A DNA stretch of 64,000 nt from Megalobrama amblycephala (lineage: Eukaryota > Chordata > Actinopteri > Cypriniformes > Xenocyprididae), in assembly GCF_018812025.1 (NCBI RefSeq), contig NC_063052.1:19608914-19672913 (forward strand), read 5' to 3'. Under the pieces are notes generated by a model. That model was not told the DNA's origin. It ran no database searches and worked only from the letters and a program-made list of their open reading frames with translations. Shown piece after piece: positions 32,076 through 42,098 of this stretch. Numbering within the stretch: the stretch's first letter is position 1; each line of letters opens with the position of its first letter. The position numbers and the translations under genes were made by a program.

Positions 32076-34580
32076 GTCACACTGGTGTTGTATACTTACA
32101 ACTTGTACCTTTCAGCTCAGCAGACAAGCCATGCTTCAACCTCTTGTTTTAGTTGTTGCACTAAAAAGATAAATATTACAATTTTTCTCTTTTATGAAAA
32201 TGTGTTTGTGTGTATTTATTTGCATGTGTGTCTATAATTTGTCCTTGATTTCCTAGACCTTGGCGGCCACAAGTAATAGTTGTGTGTGTGTGTTACTTTT
32301 GTATTGTGTGACAATGTGTGTGTGTAAACTAGCCACCGTTCTCGGCTCTAAGTGACAGCACCCTCCCTTGTTGGTGCATCTCTGTCTCAAAGACTAATGG
32401 CATGAGGAGAATCAATTACCACCCCACGCTGGTGCGATGGCAGTTGGGGGGAGTGAGAGGAGGTGGGGGTCTGTGACGGGTGTAACATACTACACTGTCC
32501 TCACTGCCTGCACACACACCACTGCTAGTTTAATTTCAGACGTACTGGCCTAGAAGTCACACCTCACCGGAATTTTGGCAATTAAGAGCCAAAGAAATGT
32601 CTAGCAGTTCCACCCAGGTGTATTTGAAGGGGTATTTCTGGAATGTTTGCCCTTGAGAGGAAGAGAGAATGTACACTTACAAATACACTTACATACCTGA
32701 AATTTGAATGTGTCCCTCCTCGTTCCGATGCAGTTCCGTCATCAAGCCTTGTGGGATGCCGCTCGCCTCAAAGGGCATTCCAAACTAACCACAGATCCTG
32801 AAGACACACCCTTGCATCACAAAGAGAGGCTTAATTTTGCAATAAAAACCAGTAAAAACAATCTGATTCCGTTGTTCATATATTTCTGTAACACTTTTCA
32901 CAGAACAAAACATTCTGAAGCTGTACAAACCCAAAGTGACAATGACAAAGAAAGTGCCCAAGATGTTTAGGGAAAAAAAAAAAAAAAAAAAAACTTAAGA
33001 GGGGCTAAGACAGCACTTAGGAAGTCCATCATCATGCTCTGACAAAATATGTGCACATGAGTGAGGTGACTTAGACTGAGTAAAGTCTTGCACTTGAGAC
33101 CTTCCATTTGGACACTAAGCCAAACCAGTTTAAAAATGTATCTCAAAATTATATGAACATGCAAACTGTGATAGAAATATTTTATGTCAACGTGAAATGT
33201 ACAGAAAATGCAGACTAAGGATGCTCAGGTCAAAGACCAGTCATATGATTAGCTTAGATCATTACAAACCAATCACCAGAACAAATCACAGTGATGAAGA
33301 CATTGATTTTTACTCAACTGTAAGACTTAAATGTGCATGTATCTTTCTATTCATAGAGACTCACTTTGTTGTTAAAAACTTCATTTCTGCAAAGAGCAAC
33401 TTGGAAGTCGTGTCAGGTATATGCTGCGCAGCTAAGGAATAGAAGTACTAAAGATTCTATGCTCAAAAGACCACAGCAGAGACAGTGATGGTGTTGAAAG
33501 ACTATAGAGTTGCCCTCGGGGTGAGGCTGTAATATTCAGAGTTAGTATTAATGATCCTGTGTTGGACCAGTGTACACCTGAGAAGGACTGTGAGAGTGTA
33601 TAGATGCTAAAGACAATACCTGTGTGCTTATGTGTGATTGAGGTAGTGATAGTAGCTTCTTGACGGGACGCCGTCACCTTACTTCGGTAAGGGAATTACC
33701 TCGAAGTATTGGAAATGTATTAGAAGTATTCGAAAAGGGAATTACCTCGAGATACTGTAGTATTATATTGTATTATATTCGGATGGGAATTACCTCGAAA
33801 GTACTGTAGTAATGTGGTACTGTACTATTGTATTGTATTATATTCGGGATGTGAACTACCTCGAAGGTACTGTAGTACTGTATTGGTACTGAGTATTATA
33901 TATATTATATTGACAACTGGAGGTTGTTTGAATTGTCAGTGGTGAAGTCGGATTAGTATTGGGAATTTCCACGACACTAGCTAAAAAATTATCCTTAGCA
34001 GGTAGAAGGAGTGGGCCATTTTTATGATGCAATGTTTCAGAGTGCAAGAAGTGGCATATTATCACACAAAGGTGCAACATGCTAATGCTGCATTAATGTA
34101 TTTACACAGGAACACTAGCAACTATGTATCACATGCTTGAATGTTGATTGCTGATTCTTATGCACAGCCAACAAAAAATGTGCGCTGACTGCCATGACAA
34201 GAGGAAGGGTAGACTTGTGACTCGAGACTGAAATGCTAGAGCAAATCAGTTTATGTATTTAAAAATAAAAAATTATTAGTACCAAACGGCAACTTTGAGA
34301 ACTCTGATTTAATTATACATTGTGGAAACATTGTGAAAATGTAGATTTTAGATAGTAGATTTTTCTTATAAAAAGCTGAGAAACCATTTTCACTCAGAAA
34401 TTACAGAACATGTTATCAAGTATAGGCTAAACACAACTCTTGGTGTGTAGAAATTCTCAAATAAAATTACTTTTTTTTTTTTCAAGAAAATTTCCCTTTT
34501 TTTGTAAAATTTATTCAATTAATGCTTATATAAATAGGATATTTTTAATGATTATCTATTATGATGTCACAGACTTCTCC

Positions 34581-34582
<2 letters not shown>
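32073..34582. other. Unassigned stretch; possible conserved block about 32330-32640
   Basis: No gene was recognised. About 32330-32640 is of balanced composition with GC-rich words and ATTA-type motifs (GAATCAATTACCACC, TTGGCAATTAAGAGCC), and could be conserved non-coding DNA. A25 lies at 32969-32993. A degenerate minisatellite occupies 33688-33900. 34140-34560 is AT-rich. Confidence 0.35.
33688..33900. repeat. Degenerate minisatellite (GGGAATTACCTCGA units)
   Basis: The core GGGAATTACCTCGA starts at 33691, 33737 and 33785, and as GTGAACTACCTCGA at 33851. Between cores lie GTACTGTAGTA and TTGTATTATATTCGG words. Unit lengths are 46, 48 and 66 bp. Confidence 0.8.

Positions 34583-34647
<65 letters not shown>
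34583..34647. repeat. (CA)n microsatellite
   Basis: About 32 uninterrupted CA units. Confidence 0.97.
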
Positions 34648-34649
<2 letters not shown>

Positions 34650-34728
34650 GGATAGACACTCAACAAGAGTTCCAGTGAAACAGCAGTCGGTTGGCAATCC
34701 CTCCTTTTTATTCCCACTATAAAGACAT

Positions 34729-35123
34729 TGTAGCGGCAAAACTCCTATTTAATTACCACATGGGAAACGCCATTGACCAGTTTTGACTCGTGCTTCCTCT
34801 TGAATAAAATCCTCAAGGTTGTTGAAAGTGCATTTCTTCTTTATTTTACTTTTTAAAATAAAACATTAAACAAACAAACAAACTTCAAGGCCTCCGCTCT
34901 TTGTTGTGTGTACGCCAACTCCTGTGAGCGCGGTCAAAGATAATATCCGCTCACAGCGCTTCCACCTGGCACTCCGACATAACGCCAATATATGCCCATG
35001 GCGCCACCTAGTCCCCACCTCCTATAGAGGACTCGTACACACAAACACACAAAACAATACGAGGCAATACTTAAATAAAAATATTATGAATAAATTCAAA
35101 TAAACAATAACATGGCTTCTACA
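34729..35123 (-). repeat. BEL/Pao 3' LTR
   Basis: The 395-bp repeat is identical to 41699-42093 except for G versus A near 34790 and T versus C near 35118. Because coding is on the minus strand, this is the 3' LTR. On the minus strand the bases just upstream (35124-35140) include AGGGGCCGGTG, a candidate polypurine tract. Confidence 0.93.
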
Positions 35124-35347
35124 CACCGGCCCCTAATTGTTTTATATAACTCAAAAAACAATTACTTTAAATGTATAAAAGAAAAGGAGCCAATAAACAA
35201 AATGTATATCTATGAAAACTTAAATTACCTTAAATGTAGTTTCAATTTTCTTCTTCCAAGATTAAGCATAGCTTAGTAACAGGTCTCTTAATAATAGAAG
35301 TTTTGGTCTTGAGAGTTACAGAACGTACTAGTCCTTTTTTATCGGGT

Positions 35348-36868
35348 TCAACTGTTAGTATTTTTCCCAGATCCATGACCTCGAGGAGCGTTTGTGTCAA
35401 CCACCATAACAATGTCTCCAATGTTAATGTTTCTTCTTACTTTCACCCATTTTTGTCGTTCTTGTAGTACCATAAGATATTCTTTTGTCCATCTATGCCA
35501 GAATAAGTCGGCTAAATACTGAACTTGTTTCCAACGTTGTCTTGCATAGGAGTCTGACTGTGAGAATATTCCTGGAGGTAAAATAGGTTGCGATTTCAAG
35601 AGAAGGATATGATTTGGAGTCAGCGGTTCTATGTCATGGGGATCAGAGGACACAGTAGAAAGTGGTCTGTTGTTCAAAATTGCCTCCACTTCACAAAAGA
35701 TGGTTTGAAGACCTTCTTCATCAACATTTTGCTGATAGAGGATAGAGTTAAGTACTTGCCGTGCAGATCTGATGAGTCTTTCCCAGACACCACCCTGATG
35801 TGATACGGCAGGAGGGTTAAAACTCCATTGAACTCCATATTTGAGTAGGCTATCCTGGATCTGATTTTTATCTAAATCATTAAGAGCCTTTTTAAGTTCC
35901 TTTTGAGCACCCACTAGATTTGTTCCATTGTCCGATCTGATATGTTTAACCTGTCCTCTTCTGCAAATAAACCTTCTCAGGACGTGTATGCAAGAGTCGG
36001 TTTCCAATGAGTTTGCTACTTCTAAATGAACGGCTCTGCTGGACATGCAAGTAAATATTACTCCATATCTTTTCACATATATTCTTCCTCTTTTCACTTC
36101 AATTGGGCCAAAATAATCCAATCCAACATTAGTGAAAGGTGGAAGATCTGGTAGGATTCTCTCTAACGGCAAATCTGCCATTTTCTGCTCAACTGTTTTG
36201 CCTCTTACACGCCGACAGATCACACACTTGGAAATGATCCTTCGTGCTGCAGAATTACCCTTTATAATCCAGTACTTCTTACGAAGGTGGGACAAGATGT
36301 AATTTCTACCACTGTGACCAGACTGCTCATGTGCATGCCTTAGCAAAAGTGTTGAAATGTGAGCATCTTTAGGCAGAATTACTTGATGCTTTGTTTCTTC
36401 TGGCATTGCTAACTTGTGTAGTCGTCCACCTACTCTTAGGATACCGTCATCAAGCATGGGATCCAACCGATAAAGTGCACTTTTCTTTTGAACAACAGAA
36501 GACACTTTTTCCAATGTTGTCATTTCAGCTGGAAATGATGTTCTTTGAGTGTATATGATAACAGCCCTTTCTGCATGAGCCAATTCTTCCACAGTTAGGC
36601 ACTGTCCTTTGAAGAGTTTCAGCTGGTGGTGACTTTGAGAACTATCAACGTTTAAAGCTGACTCTTTTCTTTTCTTAACCATCATCAACAACATGTTTCT
36701 CAACCTGAGATACAAGGCTACAGCTTTCAATAGTTTCATCCAATTTGAAAAGAAAGAGATTAGTTGACTTGTTGGTGTTCCTGTCTCTTTGATTACAGTA
36801 ACATAGGTCACAATCTCCCTCTTCACTTCAGAGTCATCTTTTGACAAAAGGTAGGAATTCACTTCCAA
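35348..36868 (-). CDS. BEL/Pao integrase region (open segment)
   Basis: The 506-codon open segment begins near the RNase H/integrase junction. It contains an H2C2 zinc-binding region (HAHEQSGHSGRN... then CVICRR), followed by the integrase core with VGLDYFGPIEV (first Asp), HIRSDNGTNLVGA (second Asp) and HQGGVWERLIRSARQ (Glu). The C-terminal part with WKQVQYLADLFWHRWTKEYL is the conserved BEL/Pao tail (DUF5641-like). The frame shifts near 35375, so the last ~30 residues expected before the LTR are lost from this frame. It overlaps the upstream segment by 10 bases in another frame. Confidence 0.9.
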   Translation of the reverse strand: MEVNSYLLSKDDSEVKREIVTYVTVIKETGTPTSQLISFFSNWMKLLKAVALYLRLRNMLLMMVKKRKESALNVDSSQSHHQLKLFKGQCLTVEELAHAERAVIIYTQRTSFPAEMTTLEKVSSVVQKKSALYRLDPMLDDGILRVGGRLHKLAMPEETKHQVILPKDAHISTLLLRHAHEQSGHSGRNYILSHLRKKYWIIKGNSAARRIISKCVICRRVRGKTVEQKMADLPLERILPDLPPFTNVGLDYFGPIEVKRGRIYVKRYGVIFTCMSSRAVHLEVANSLETDSCIHVLRRFICRRGQVKHIRSDNGTNLVGAQKELKKALNDLDKNQIQDSLLKYGVQWSFNPPAVSHQGGVWERLIRSARQVLNSILYQQNVDEEGLQTIFCEVEAILNNRPLSTVSSDPHDIEPLTPNHILLLKSQPILPPGIFSQSDSYARQRWKQVQYLADLFWHRWTKEYLMVLQERQKWVKVRRNINIGDIVMVVDTNAPRGHGSGKNTNS

Positions 36869-37977
36869 CTTCCCTCAGTATACCAGAGAAATTCTGGACC
36901 ATGAATCCATCGCCTACATTCCAGAAACTTCTCAGCATTCATTCCTCTTGATGCTTCATCTGCAGGATTACACTTGCTACTCACATATCTCCATTGAGAA
37001 CAATTGGTATTCTCTCTTATAAGATAAACTCTGTTGGCAACATAGGTTTTAAACCTTGTGTGGTCATTTCCAATATACTTAAGCACAGATTGGCTATCAG
37101 TCCAGAATATCGATGGTTCTAGAGAAAGATGCAATTCTTTTCTGAGCAACTTATCAATTTTTACCAAGAGTACTGCTGCTGCCAGTTCCAGTCTGGGCAC
37201 TGTTATCTGTTTTAGAGGAAGGACTCTAGATTTTCCAATCAAGAAAGCAACATGTACCGTATCCTCTTCATTCATCTGTCTGAGATAACTGACTGAGCCA
37301 TAGCCACTTTCACTGGCATCGGCAAAGTGGTGCAATTGTGCCTTAACAGTCGTTCTGAAATCCTTTGGTTTGATACAACGTGCAACACTGAAACACTTGA
37401 TCTTTTCCAAACCATTAATCCATTCAGTCCATTGCTGTGTTACAGCATGTGGCAATGGTTCATCCCATCTATAACCTTTCTTGCATAGTTCTTGAAGAAT
37501 TTGCTTAGCTGGCAGGATAAAAGGGGCAAGAAATCCAAATGGATCAAAGATGGAACTTGACACAGATAGAATGCCTCTTCGTGTGTATGGTTTTGGCTTG
37601 ATTGCAATGTTGAACTGAAATCGGTCAGAATTTACACACCATTCCAGACCAAGAGCTCTTTCTGTAGGAAGATGGTCTTTGTCTAAGTCCAATGTTCTGA
37701 TTTCTTTTGCTCTTTGATTTTCAGGTATGGAAGCAATAACAGTGCGACTGTTGCTGATCCATTTAGTAAGCTCGAATCCTCCCTTGTTGCACAAAGCTGT
37801 GAGATCTTTCACTAGCTGCACTGCTTCAGCTTCTGTAGCCACAGATTTAACACAATCATCCACATAAAAATTCTCTCTGATGGTATTAACTACTTGAGGA
37901 TGGTAGAACAGTTCATTGTCATCTGCTGTCTTTTGCAGAACAAAGTTTGCGCAACTTCGGTGAGGATACAGCTCCAA
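36859..37977 (-). CDS. BEL/Pao reverse transcriptase (C part) and RNase H region
   Basis: The 372-codon open segment carries the reverse transcriptase active site as FYVDDCVKSV at about residues 37-46. RNase H follows, with HHFADASESGYGSVSYLR, TVPRLELAAAVLLVKI, IFWTDSQSVLKYI and SKCNPADEASRGM. It is joined out of frame to both neighbours: the fingers part of the RT lies in 37890-39218, and the integrase in 35348-36868. The start Met is only the first in the open segment, not a true initiator. Confidence 0.9.
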   Translation of the reverse strand: MELYPHRSCANFVLQKTADDNELFYHPQVVNTIRENFYVDDCVKSVATEAEAVQLVKDLTALCNKGGFELTKWISNSRTVIASIPENQRAKEIRTLDLDKDHLPTERALGLEWCVNSDRFQFNIAIKPKPYTRRGILSVSSSIFDPFGFLAPFILPAKQILQELCKKGYRWDEPLPHAVTQQWTEWINGLEKIKCFSVARCIKPKDFRTTVKAQLHHFADASESGYGSVSYLRQMNEEDTVHVAFLIGKSRVLPLKQITVPRLELAAAVLLVKIDKLLRKELHLSLEPSIFWTDSQSVLKYIGNDHTRFKTYVANRVYLIRENTNCSQWRYVSSKCNPADEASRGMNAEKFLECRRWIHGPEFLWYTEGSWK

Positions 37978-39218
37978 AGATGTGCACCAGCATGCGATAT
38001 TCTTTTGGGATTTTGAGTGAAGTCACCTTGTGGCCACCATAAAAAGCGTAAGTAGTTTACATCAGAATTTGCTACTCTGACCTGATGAAACATAGACTTT
38101 ATATCTGCCATAATTCCAATGGGCTTTTGTCGAAACCTCAATAAAACTCCAATAAGTGAACTGGTCAAGTCTGGACCTTGCAGGAGTTTGGAATTCAGAG
38201 AGATACCCTTGTATGTTGCTCCACAATCGAATACTACCCTTAGGGTTTTCTTTTTAGGGTGGTATACACCATGGTGAGGAATATACCAAGTGGATCCCTC
38301 GGACGGTTCTAATTCTTCTAGTGGGACTTCCTCAGCATAGTTTCTCTCTAGAATTTCATTCATGAATTTGACATATTCTTGCCTGTACTGTTCACTAGTT
38401 TTAAATCTTCTTTTGAGACTGAGGAGACGCTGCTCTGCAATGCGCCGATTGTTAGGCATCATAGAATGGTCTTCTTTAAATGGTAACTTGAGACTATAAT
38501 GATTGTCTTGCAGAATTGCAGATTCATTTACTATCTTTAGGAATTTCTTGTCTTCCATTGAAAGTTCCTTCTTCTCTTCCGAAGTTACTTCACTGAACTC
38601 TTGGTTATATTGTGAAATGAGTAGCTTCTCTAAACTTGCCACTGAAATTCTGTTCACATAGACAGGGTTTTCAACATTCTCTGTCGTTTGACCACCTCTT
38701 AAGGGTCCATTTACTACCCATCCTAGTAGGGTTTTTACTGCATATGGACCATCATCCTGAGAGTTAACAATCTCCCACGGCTCCATTAACTTTGGGGCAT
38801 TTGTGCCAATCAACAGCTCCACCTTCGCACTTATAGAAGGAAGTTGAACGTTCTTTAGATATGGCCACTGAGACAGCTCTTCAGGTCTGGGAATGTTGTC
38901 TGTAGTGACAGGCATTTCTTTCTGTGAGAAGACATCAGGTAATGGCAAGAAATTGTCATCATTCAATGCAGAGACCTCCAAACCAGAAATAATATTGGTG
39001 GAAACAGATCTCTCTTCTGTCATGGTGCGCAATAGGATACTAGTTTTGTGTCCTTTGATGTTGAGCTGAGACATGAGTCTTTCGGTGCAGAAGGTAGCAG
39101 AAGACCCTGGATCCAGAAGAGCATAGACCTCCAGCACTTTACTGCCCTTTGCAGCTTTAACTTTGACAGGAACAATGGAAAGAATAACATTTTTGGTCAC
39201 CGGCCCCAATATGCCCAC
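37890..39218 (-). CDS. BEL/Pao protease and N-terminal reverse transcriptase region
   Basis: The 442-codon open segment starts with an aspartic protease region showing YALLDPGSSATFCTE (the catalytic D-x-G motif appears as DPG, as in many BEL/Pao elements). It continues to the RT N-terminus, with YIPHHGVYHPKKKTLRVVFD and KPIGIMADIKSMFHQVRV, where the first catalytic Asp sits in MADIKSMF. The frame is lost near 38010, before the YVDD box. It overlaps gag (39157-40107) in another frame. Confidence 0.9.
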   Translation of the reverse strand: MGILGPVTKNVILSIVPVKVKAAKGSKVLEVYALLDPGSSATFCTERLMSQLNIKGHKTSILLRTMTEERSVSTNIISGLEVSALNDDNFLPLPDVFSQKEMPVTTDNIPRPEELSQWPYLKNVQLPSISAKVELLIGTNAPKLMEPWEIVNSQDDGPYAVKTLLGWVVNGPLRGGQTTENVENPVYVNRISVASLEKLLISQYNQEFSEVTSEEKKELSMEDKKFLKIVNESAILQDNHYSLKLPFKEDHSMMPNNRRIAEQRLLSLKRRFKTSEQYRQEYVKFMNEILERNYAEEVPLEELEPSEGSTWYIPHHGVYHPKKKTLRVVFDCGATYKGISLNSKLLQGPDLTSSLIGVLLRFRQKPIGIMADIKSMFHQVRVANSDVNYLRFLWWPQGDFTQNPKRISHAGAHLWSCILTEVAQTLFCKRQQMTMNCSTILK

Positions 39219-40107
39219 AAGATTTTGGGGACACTAATGCATTACCTATTGCATCAATTTGTCTTTCTGCCTGCTTTTGGCTTTTAACTTGCTGTTCAAT
39301 GTGCAGAACACTAGGGTGTGATTGATTGCACCTCTTGCAAACAAGACGATTTGAGCATTCTTTACTCACATGACCAATGCTGAGGCACCCGAAGCATACA
39401 CCTTTTCCTTTAAGAAGGTTAGCTTTTCTCTGTGGGTTTTCTTCCATAAACTGTTTACACCTCTCCAAAGAATGACTACAGTTGCAAAATAAACAGGTAA
39501 CCTCTGGCATGGATGTTTTAGGGATGCTAGCAATACCAGTGACAAAACTGCTTCCAAAGGCTTTGGTCGTTTCTGGCTTAACAAGAACCTTTGTCTTTCC
39601 TTTCACAATAGGAGTACCTTGTATGTCTCCAAATGCTGGATCAGCTGAAATGCGTGCTTGTTTCTCAATAAATGCAATTAAATCCAACATCTTTACTCTG
39701 CAGCCGCGTTGCTCTTGCAGCTCATAAGCAACAGTGCGCCACTTCTCCCTAAGCTTGAATGGGAGTTTAAGTATGATGCTTCTCATGTTAGATATTGTAT
39801 TGAACTCCTCCATATAATCCATATCTGACATAGCAGTACCACAAGCTCTAAGGAACATTGCAAAATCCTGCAGTGCCTTTGAATCTTCAGGTTTAATAAC
39901 CAACCAGGACTTTGCTTTTTCCATGTAAGCACATGATATCTTGTACTCGTTTCCAAAATTTTCTTTAAGTAACCTCTTAGCGGTTTCATAGCCTTTAGAT
40001 GGGGACATATATTCACAGCTTTTGACAAGTTTTTGAGCTTGGCCTCTGGTGTACTGAACAAGAAATTGCAACCGGTCTTGATCATTTTCAGTTTTTCTCT
40101 CTATCAT
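39157..40107 (-). CDS. BEL/Pao gag region (DUF1759-like, zinc knuckles)
   Basis: The 316-codon open segment has the BEL gag block with GYETAKRLLKENFGNEYKIS, then three cysteine-rich motifs: CLFCNCSHSLERC, CFGCLSIGHVSKEC and CKRCNQSHPSVLH. These zinc knuckles are typical of nucleocapsid-like domains that bind RNA. Its end runs out of frame into the protease at about 39200, next to an A-rich run. Confidence 0.88.
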   Translation of the reverse strand: MIERKTENDQDRLQFLVQYTRGQAQKLVKSCEYMSPSKGYETAKRLLKENFGNEYKISCAYMEKAKSWLVIKPEDSKALQDFAMFLRACGTAMSDMDYMEEFNTISNMRSIILKLPFKLREKWRTVAYELQEQRGCRVKMLDLIAFIEKQARISADPAFGDIQGTPIVKGKTKVLVKPETTKAFGSSFVTGIASIPKTSMPEVTCLFCNCSHSLERCKQFMEENPQRKANLLKGKGVCFGCLSIGHVSKECSNRLVCKRCNQSHPSVLHIEQQVKSQKQAERQIDAIGNALVSPKSCGHIGAGDQKCYSFHCSCQS

Positions 40108-40153
40108 ATTTTCAAAAGAGTGAATAAATTACGTATATTGCAAGATTTCTCCA

Positions 40154-40510
40154 TCAAAAACAGGAAATATCAACTTTAGGCAAAGTTGACAAAATGTGTT
40201 GTTTTACCAGGATTTTGGTTAACTCATTCTGGTTTTCAATAACTTTAGCAACATTGTTGTCTTGGTCTGTATTAAATGCATATGACTGTTGACTTGTAGT
40301 TGCTGGTAGGACTGCAGACTGTTGACTTGTAGCTGCTGGTAGGACTGCAGACTGTTGACTTGTGGTTGCTGGTAGGACTGCAGACTGTTGACTTGTAGTT
40401 GCTGGTAGGACTGCAGACTGTTGACTTGTTGGTTGCTGGTAGGACTGCAGACTGTTGACTTGTAGCTGCTGGTAGGACTGCAGACTGTTGACTTGTGGTT
40501 GCTTGAACAA
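40154..40510 (-). CDS. BEL/Pao gag middle segment with 11-residue repeats
   Basis: This 118-codon frame contains repeats TTSQQSAVLPA and ends at a stop near 40154. It continues the gag reading after the frame change inside the tandem array, and holds NEPIDENCE-free gag sequence NNVAKVIENQNELTKILVKQ before the stop. A one-base change near 40165 and a further stop near 40120 separate it from the next gag segment. Confidence 0.7.
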   Translation of the reverse strand: MFKQPQVNSLQSYQQLQVNSLQSYQQPTSQQSAVLPATTSQQSAVLPATTSQQSAVLPAATSQQSAVLPATTSQQSYAFNTDQDNNVAKVIENQNELTKILVKQHILSTLPKVDISCF

Positions 40511-41336
40511 ATAATTTTGTCATGTTTTTAAAAGGAGCTACACCAACACCTTCCTTTAGTTTAACATCTGCTGCACGTTCATCCACAGAATGTAAGACAT
40601 CATCCATATCGTCAAACTGCAAACTCACATCTTCTCTTGTGGCAGACTGAGGATTACTCATTGCTTCTTCTGCATTTTTTAGGTAAGTGATCTTTGCTGT
40701 AGCAGCTTCTAATTCTCCCTGAATTTCTAAAGCTTCCAATCTTTTTCTTAACAGCTCTTGATGTTCCTCCAGCTCATGCTTTTTTTGCAGAGTGGCTGCC
40801 TTAGCTAATAGTGCTGCTCTTTTTGCTTCTTCTTGAATGCGTACGGAGCTGGTTGATTTGATACTTAATCTACTTGAACCTTTCGAACTATTGCTGCACA
40901 CAGAACTACGATCATCATCTTCTGAAATTTTTGGTTGTACACAGGAATTTGCATCTGAGGTATCACCTGGCAAGTTTATAGAGTCAGGATTTTCTACAGT
41001 GCTAATCCACTTTGACACATTTAATAGAAAATTATTTACTTGTACCATTCTGGGCTCATACCAAGTTTTTATATCCTCATTTTTATCTTCTTCATCCAAC
41101 ATTTCAACATATGTTTCATGCAGAGCCTTAAAGTCTTTTAAAAGTTCATTAAACTTAATCATATTACCTTTAACTTCTTCCAAAAAGTCTTTGTCAACCA
41201 TTAAAGAATTCACAATTCTCAAGCGTCGGGTAACATGTGATAGTTTTGCTGATCTGGATGAACGCAACTTCGACACATCTTCACTTAAGCCTTTCTTCTC
41301 CATTATCTCAGTTTCATCTGCATCTGAATCATCCAT
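40272..41336 (-). CDS. BEL/Pao gag N-terminal segment
   Basis: The 354-codon open segment begins MDDSDADETEIMEKKG, a plausible true gag start about 360 bases inside the 5' LTR. It is acidic at the start and has a long coiled-coil stretch (about residues 165-225: AKRAALLAKAATLQKKHELE and following). Its end runs into the 33-bp tandem array, where one 34-bp unit throws the frame into NKSTVCSPTSNYKSTV repeats and a stop. Confidence 0.85.
   Translation of the reverse strand: MDDSDADETEIMEKKGLSEDVSKLRSSRSAKLSHVTRRLRIVNSLMVDKDFLEEVKGNMIKFNELLKDFKALHETYVEMLDEEDKNEDIKTWYEPRMVQVNNFLLNVSKWISTVENPDSINLPGDTSDANSCVQPKISEDDDRSSVCSNSSKGSSRLSIKSTSSVRIQEEAKRAALLAKAATLQKKHELEEHQELLRKRLEALEIQGELEAATAKITYLKNAEEAMSNPQSATREDVSLQFDDMDDVLHSVDERAADVKLKEGVGVAPFKNMTKLFVQATTSQQSAVLPAATSQQSAVLPATNKSTVCSPTSNYKSTVCSPTSNHKSTVCSPTSSYKSTVCSPTSNYKSTVICI
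40284..40505. repeat. 33-bp tandem repeat in gag
   Basis: Seven units start at 40284, 40317, 40350, 40383, 40416, 40450 and 40483 with GACTGTTGACTTGT. All are 33 bp except the unit at 40416, which is 34 bp (TTGTTGGTTGC instead of TTGTAGTTGC or TTGTGGTTGC). In frame, each unit encodes 11 residues (TTSQQSAVLPA type). Confidence 0.93.
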
Positions 41337-41387
41337 TTTATTTGATTATGCTTTACCAATGCCGTGGAACATTTACAGACAATGATG

Positions 41388-41471
41388 CTTGATCACGCTG
41401 ATATTACTCTATAAATCTCATAGCTTAACCTTGATCACGCTGATATTACTCTATAAATCTCATAGCTTAAC
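41388..41471. repeat. 42-bp tandem duplication in the BEL/Pao leader
   Basis: Units 41388-41429 and 41430-41471 are identical, each starting CTTGATCACGCTGATATTAC. They lie between the 5' LTR and the gag start. Confidence 0.93.
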
Positions 41472-41698
41472 CCGTCAACATCGGGAAGTTAATATTTAAC
41501 AGTCCATTAAAACAGCGACTCTTCATTCAGCTTTAAAACAGTTCAAGTGCATACCTCGATGTTAAGATCCTTTTGATGCGAACGATGAACAATGCTCTTT
41601 CGCCACAATCCATCCAAAGTTCCACTTCACGTTCATATTCAAGTCGCAACGATCCTTTATCAAATGTCCAATACGACTCCACGGGATATCTTTGACTT

Positions 41699-42093
41699 TG
41701 TAGCGGCAAAACTCCTATTTAATTACCACATGGGAAACGCCATTGACCAGTTTTGACTCATGCTTCCTCTTGAATAAAATCCTCAAGGTTGTTGAAAGTG
41801 CATTTCTTCTTTATTTTACTTTTTAAAATAAAACATTAAACAAACAAACAAACTTCAAGGCCTCCGCTCTTTGTTGTGTGTACGCCAACTCCTGTGAGCG
41901 CGGTCAAAGATAATATCCGCTCACAGCGCTTCCACCTGGCACTCCGACATAACGCCAATATATGCCCATGGCGCCACCTAGTCCCCACCTCCTATAGAGG
42001 ACTCGTACACACAAACACACAAAACAATACGAGGCAATACTTAAATAAAAATATTATGAATAAATTCAAATAAACAATAACATGGCTCCTACA
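41699..42093 (-). repeat. BEL/Pao 5' LTR
   Basis: This is the partner of 34729-35123, with two mismatches. On the coding strand it would supply promoter and transcription start. An AATAAA-type polyadenylation signal on this strand was not sought in detail. Confidence 0.93.
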
Positions 42094-42098
42094 GACAT

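Larger units (their letters stand above)
34729..42093 (-). mobile_element. BEL/Pao LTR retrotransposon
   Basis: The 7365-bp element is bounded by 395-bp LTRs (34729-35123 and 41699-42093) that start TGTAGCGGC and end CTACA. Five-base target duplications GACAT are exact (34724-34728, 42094-42098). Coding is on the minus strand in the order gag (coiled coil, DUF1759-like, zinc knuckles), aspartic protease, reverse transcriptase, RNase H, integrase, which is the BEL/Pao order. No env-like frame is present. The LTRs differ at only two positions, indicating recent insertion, yet the polyprotein frame is interrupted about six times. Confidence 0.95.

Noticed and set aside
40837..41385. Plus-strand 182-codon frame
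   Set aside because: Antisense shadow of BEL/Pao gag, whose minus-strand reading has recognisable coiled-coil and element context.
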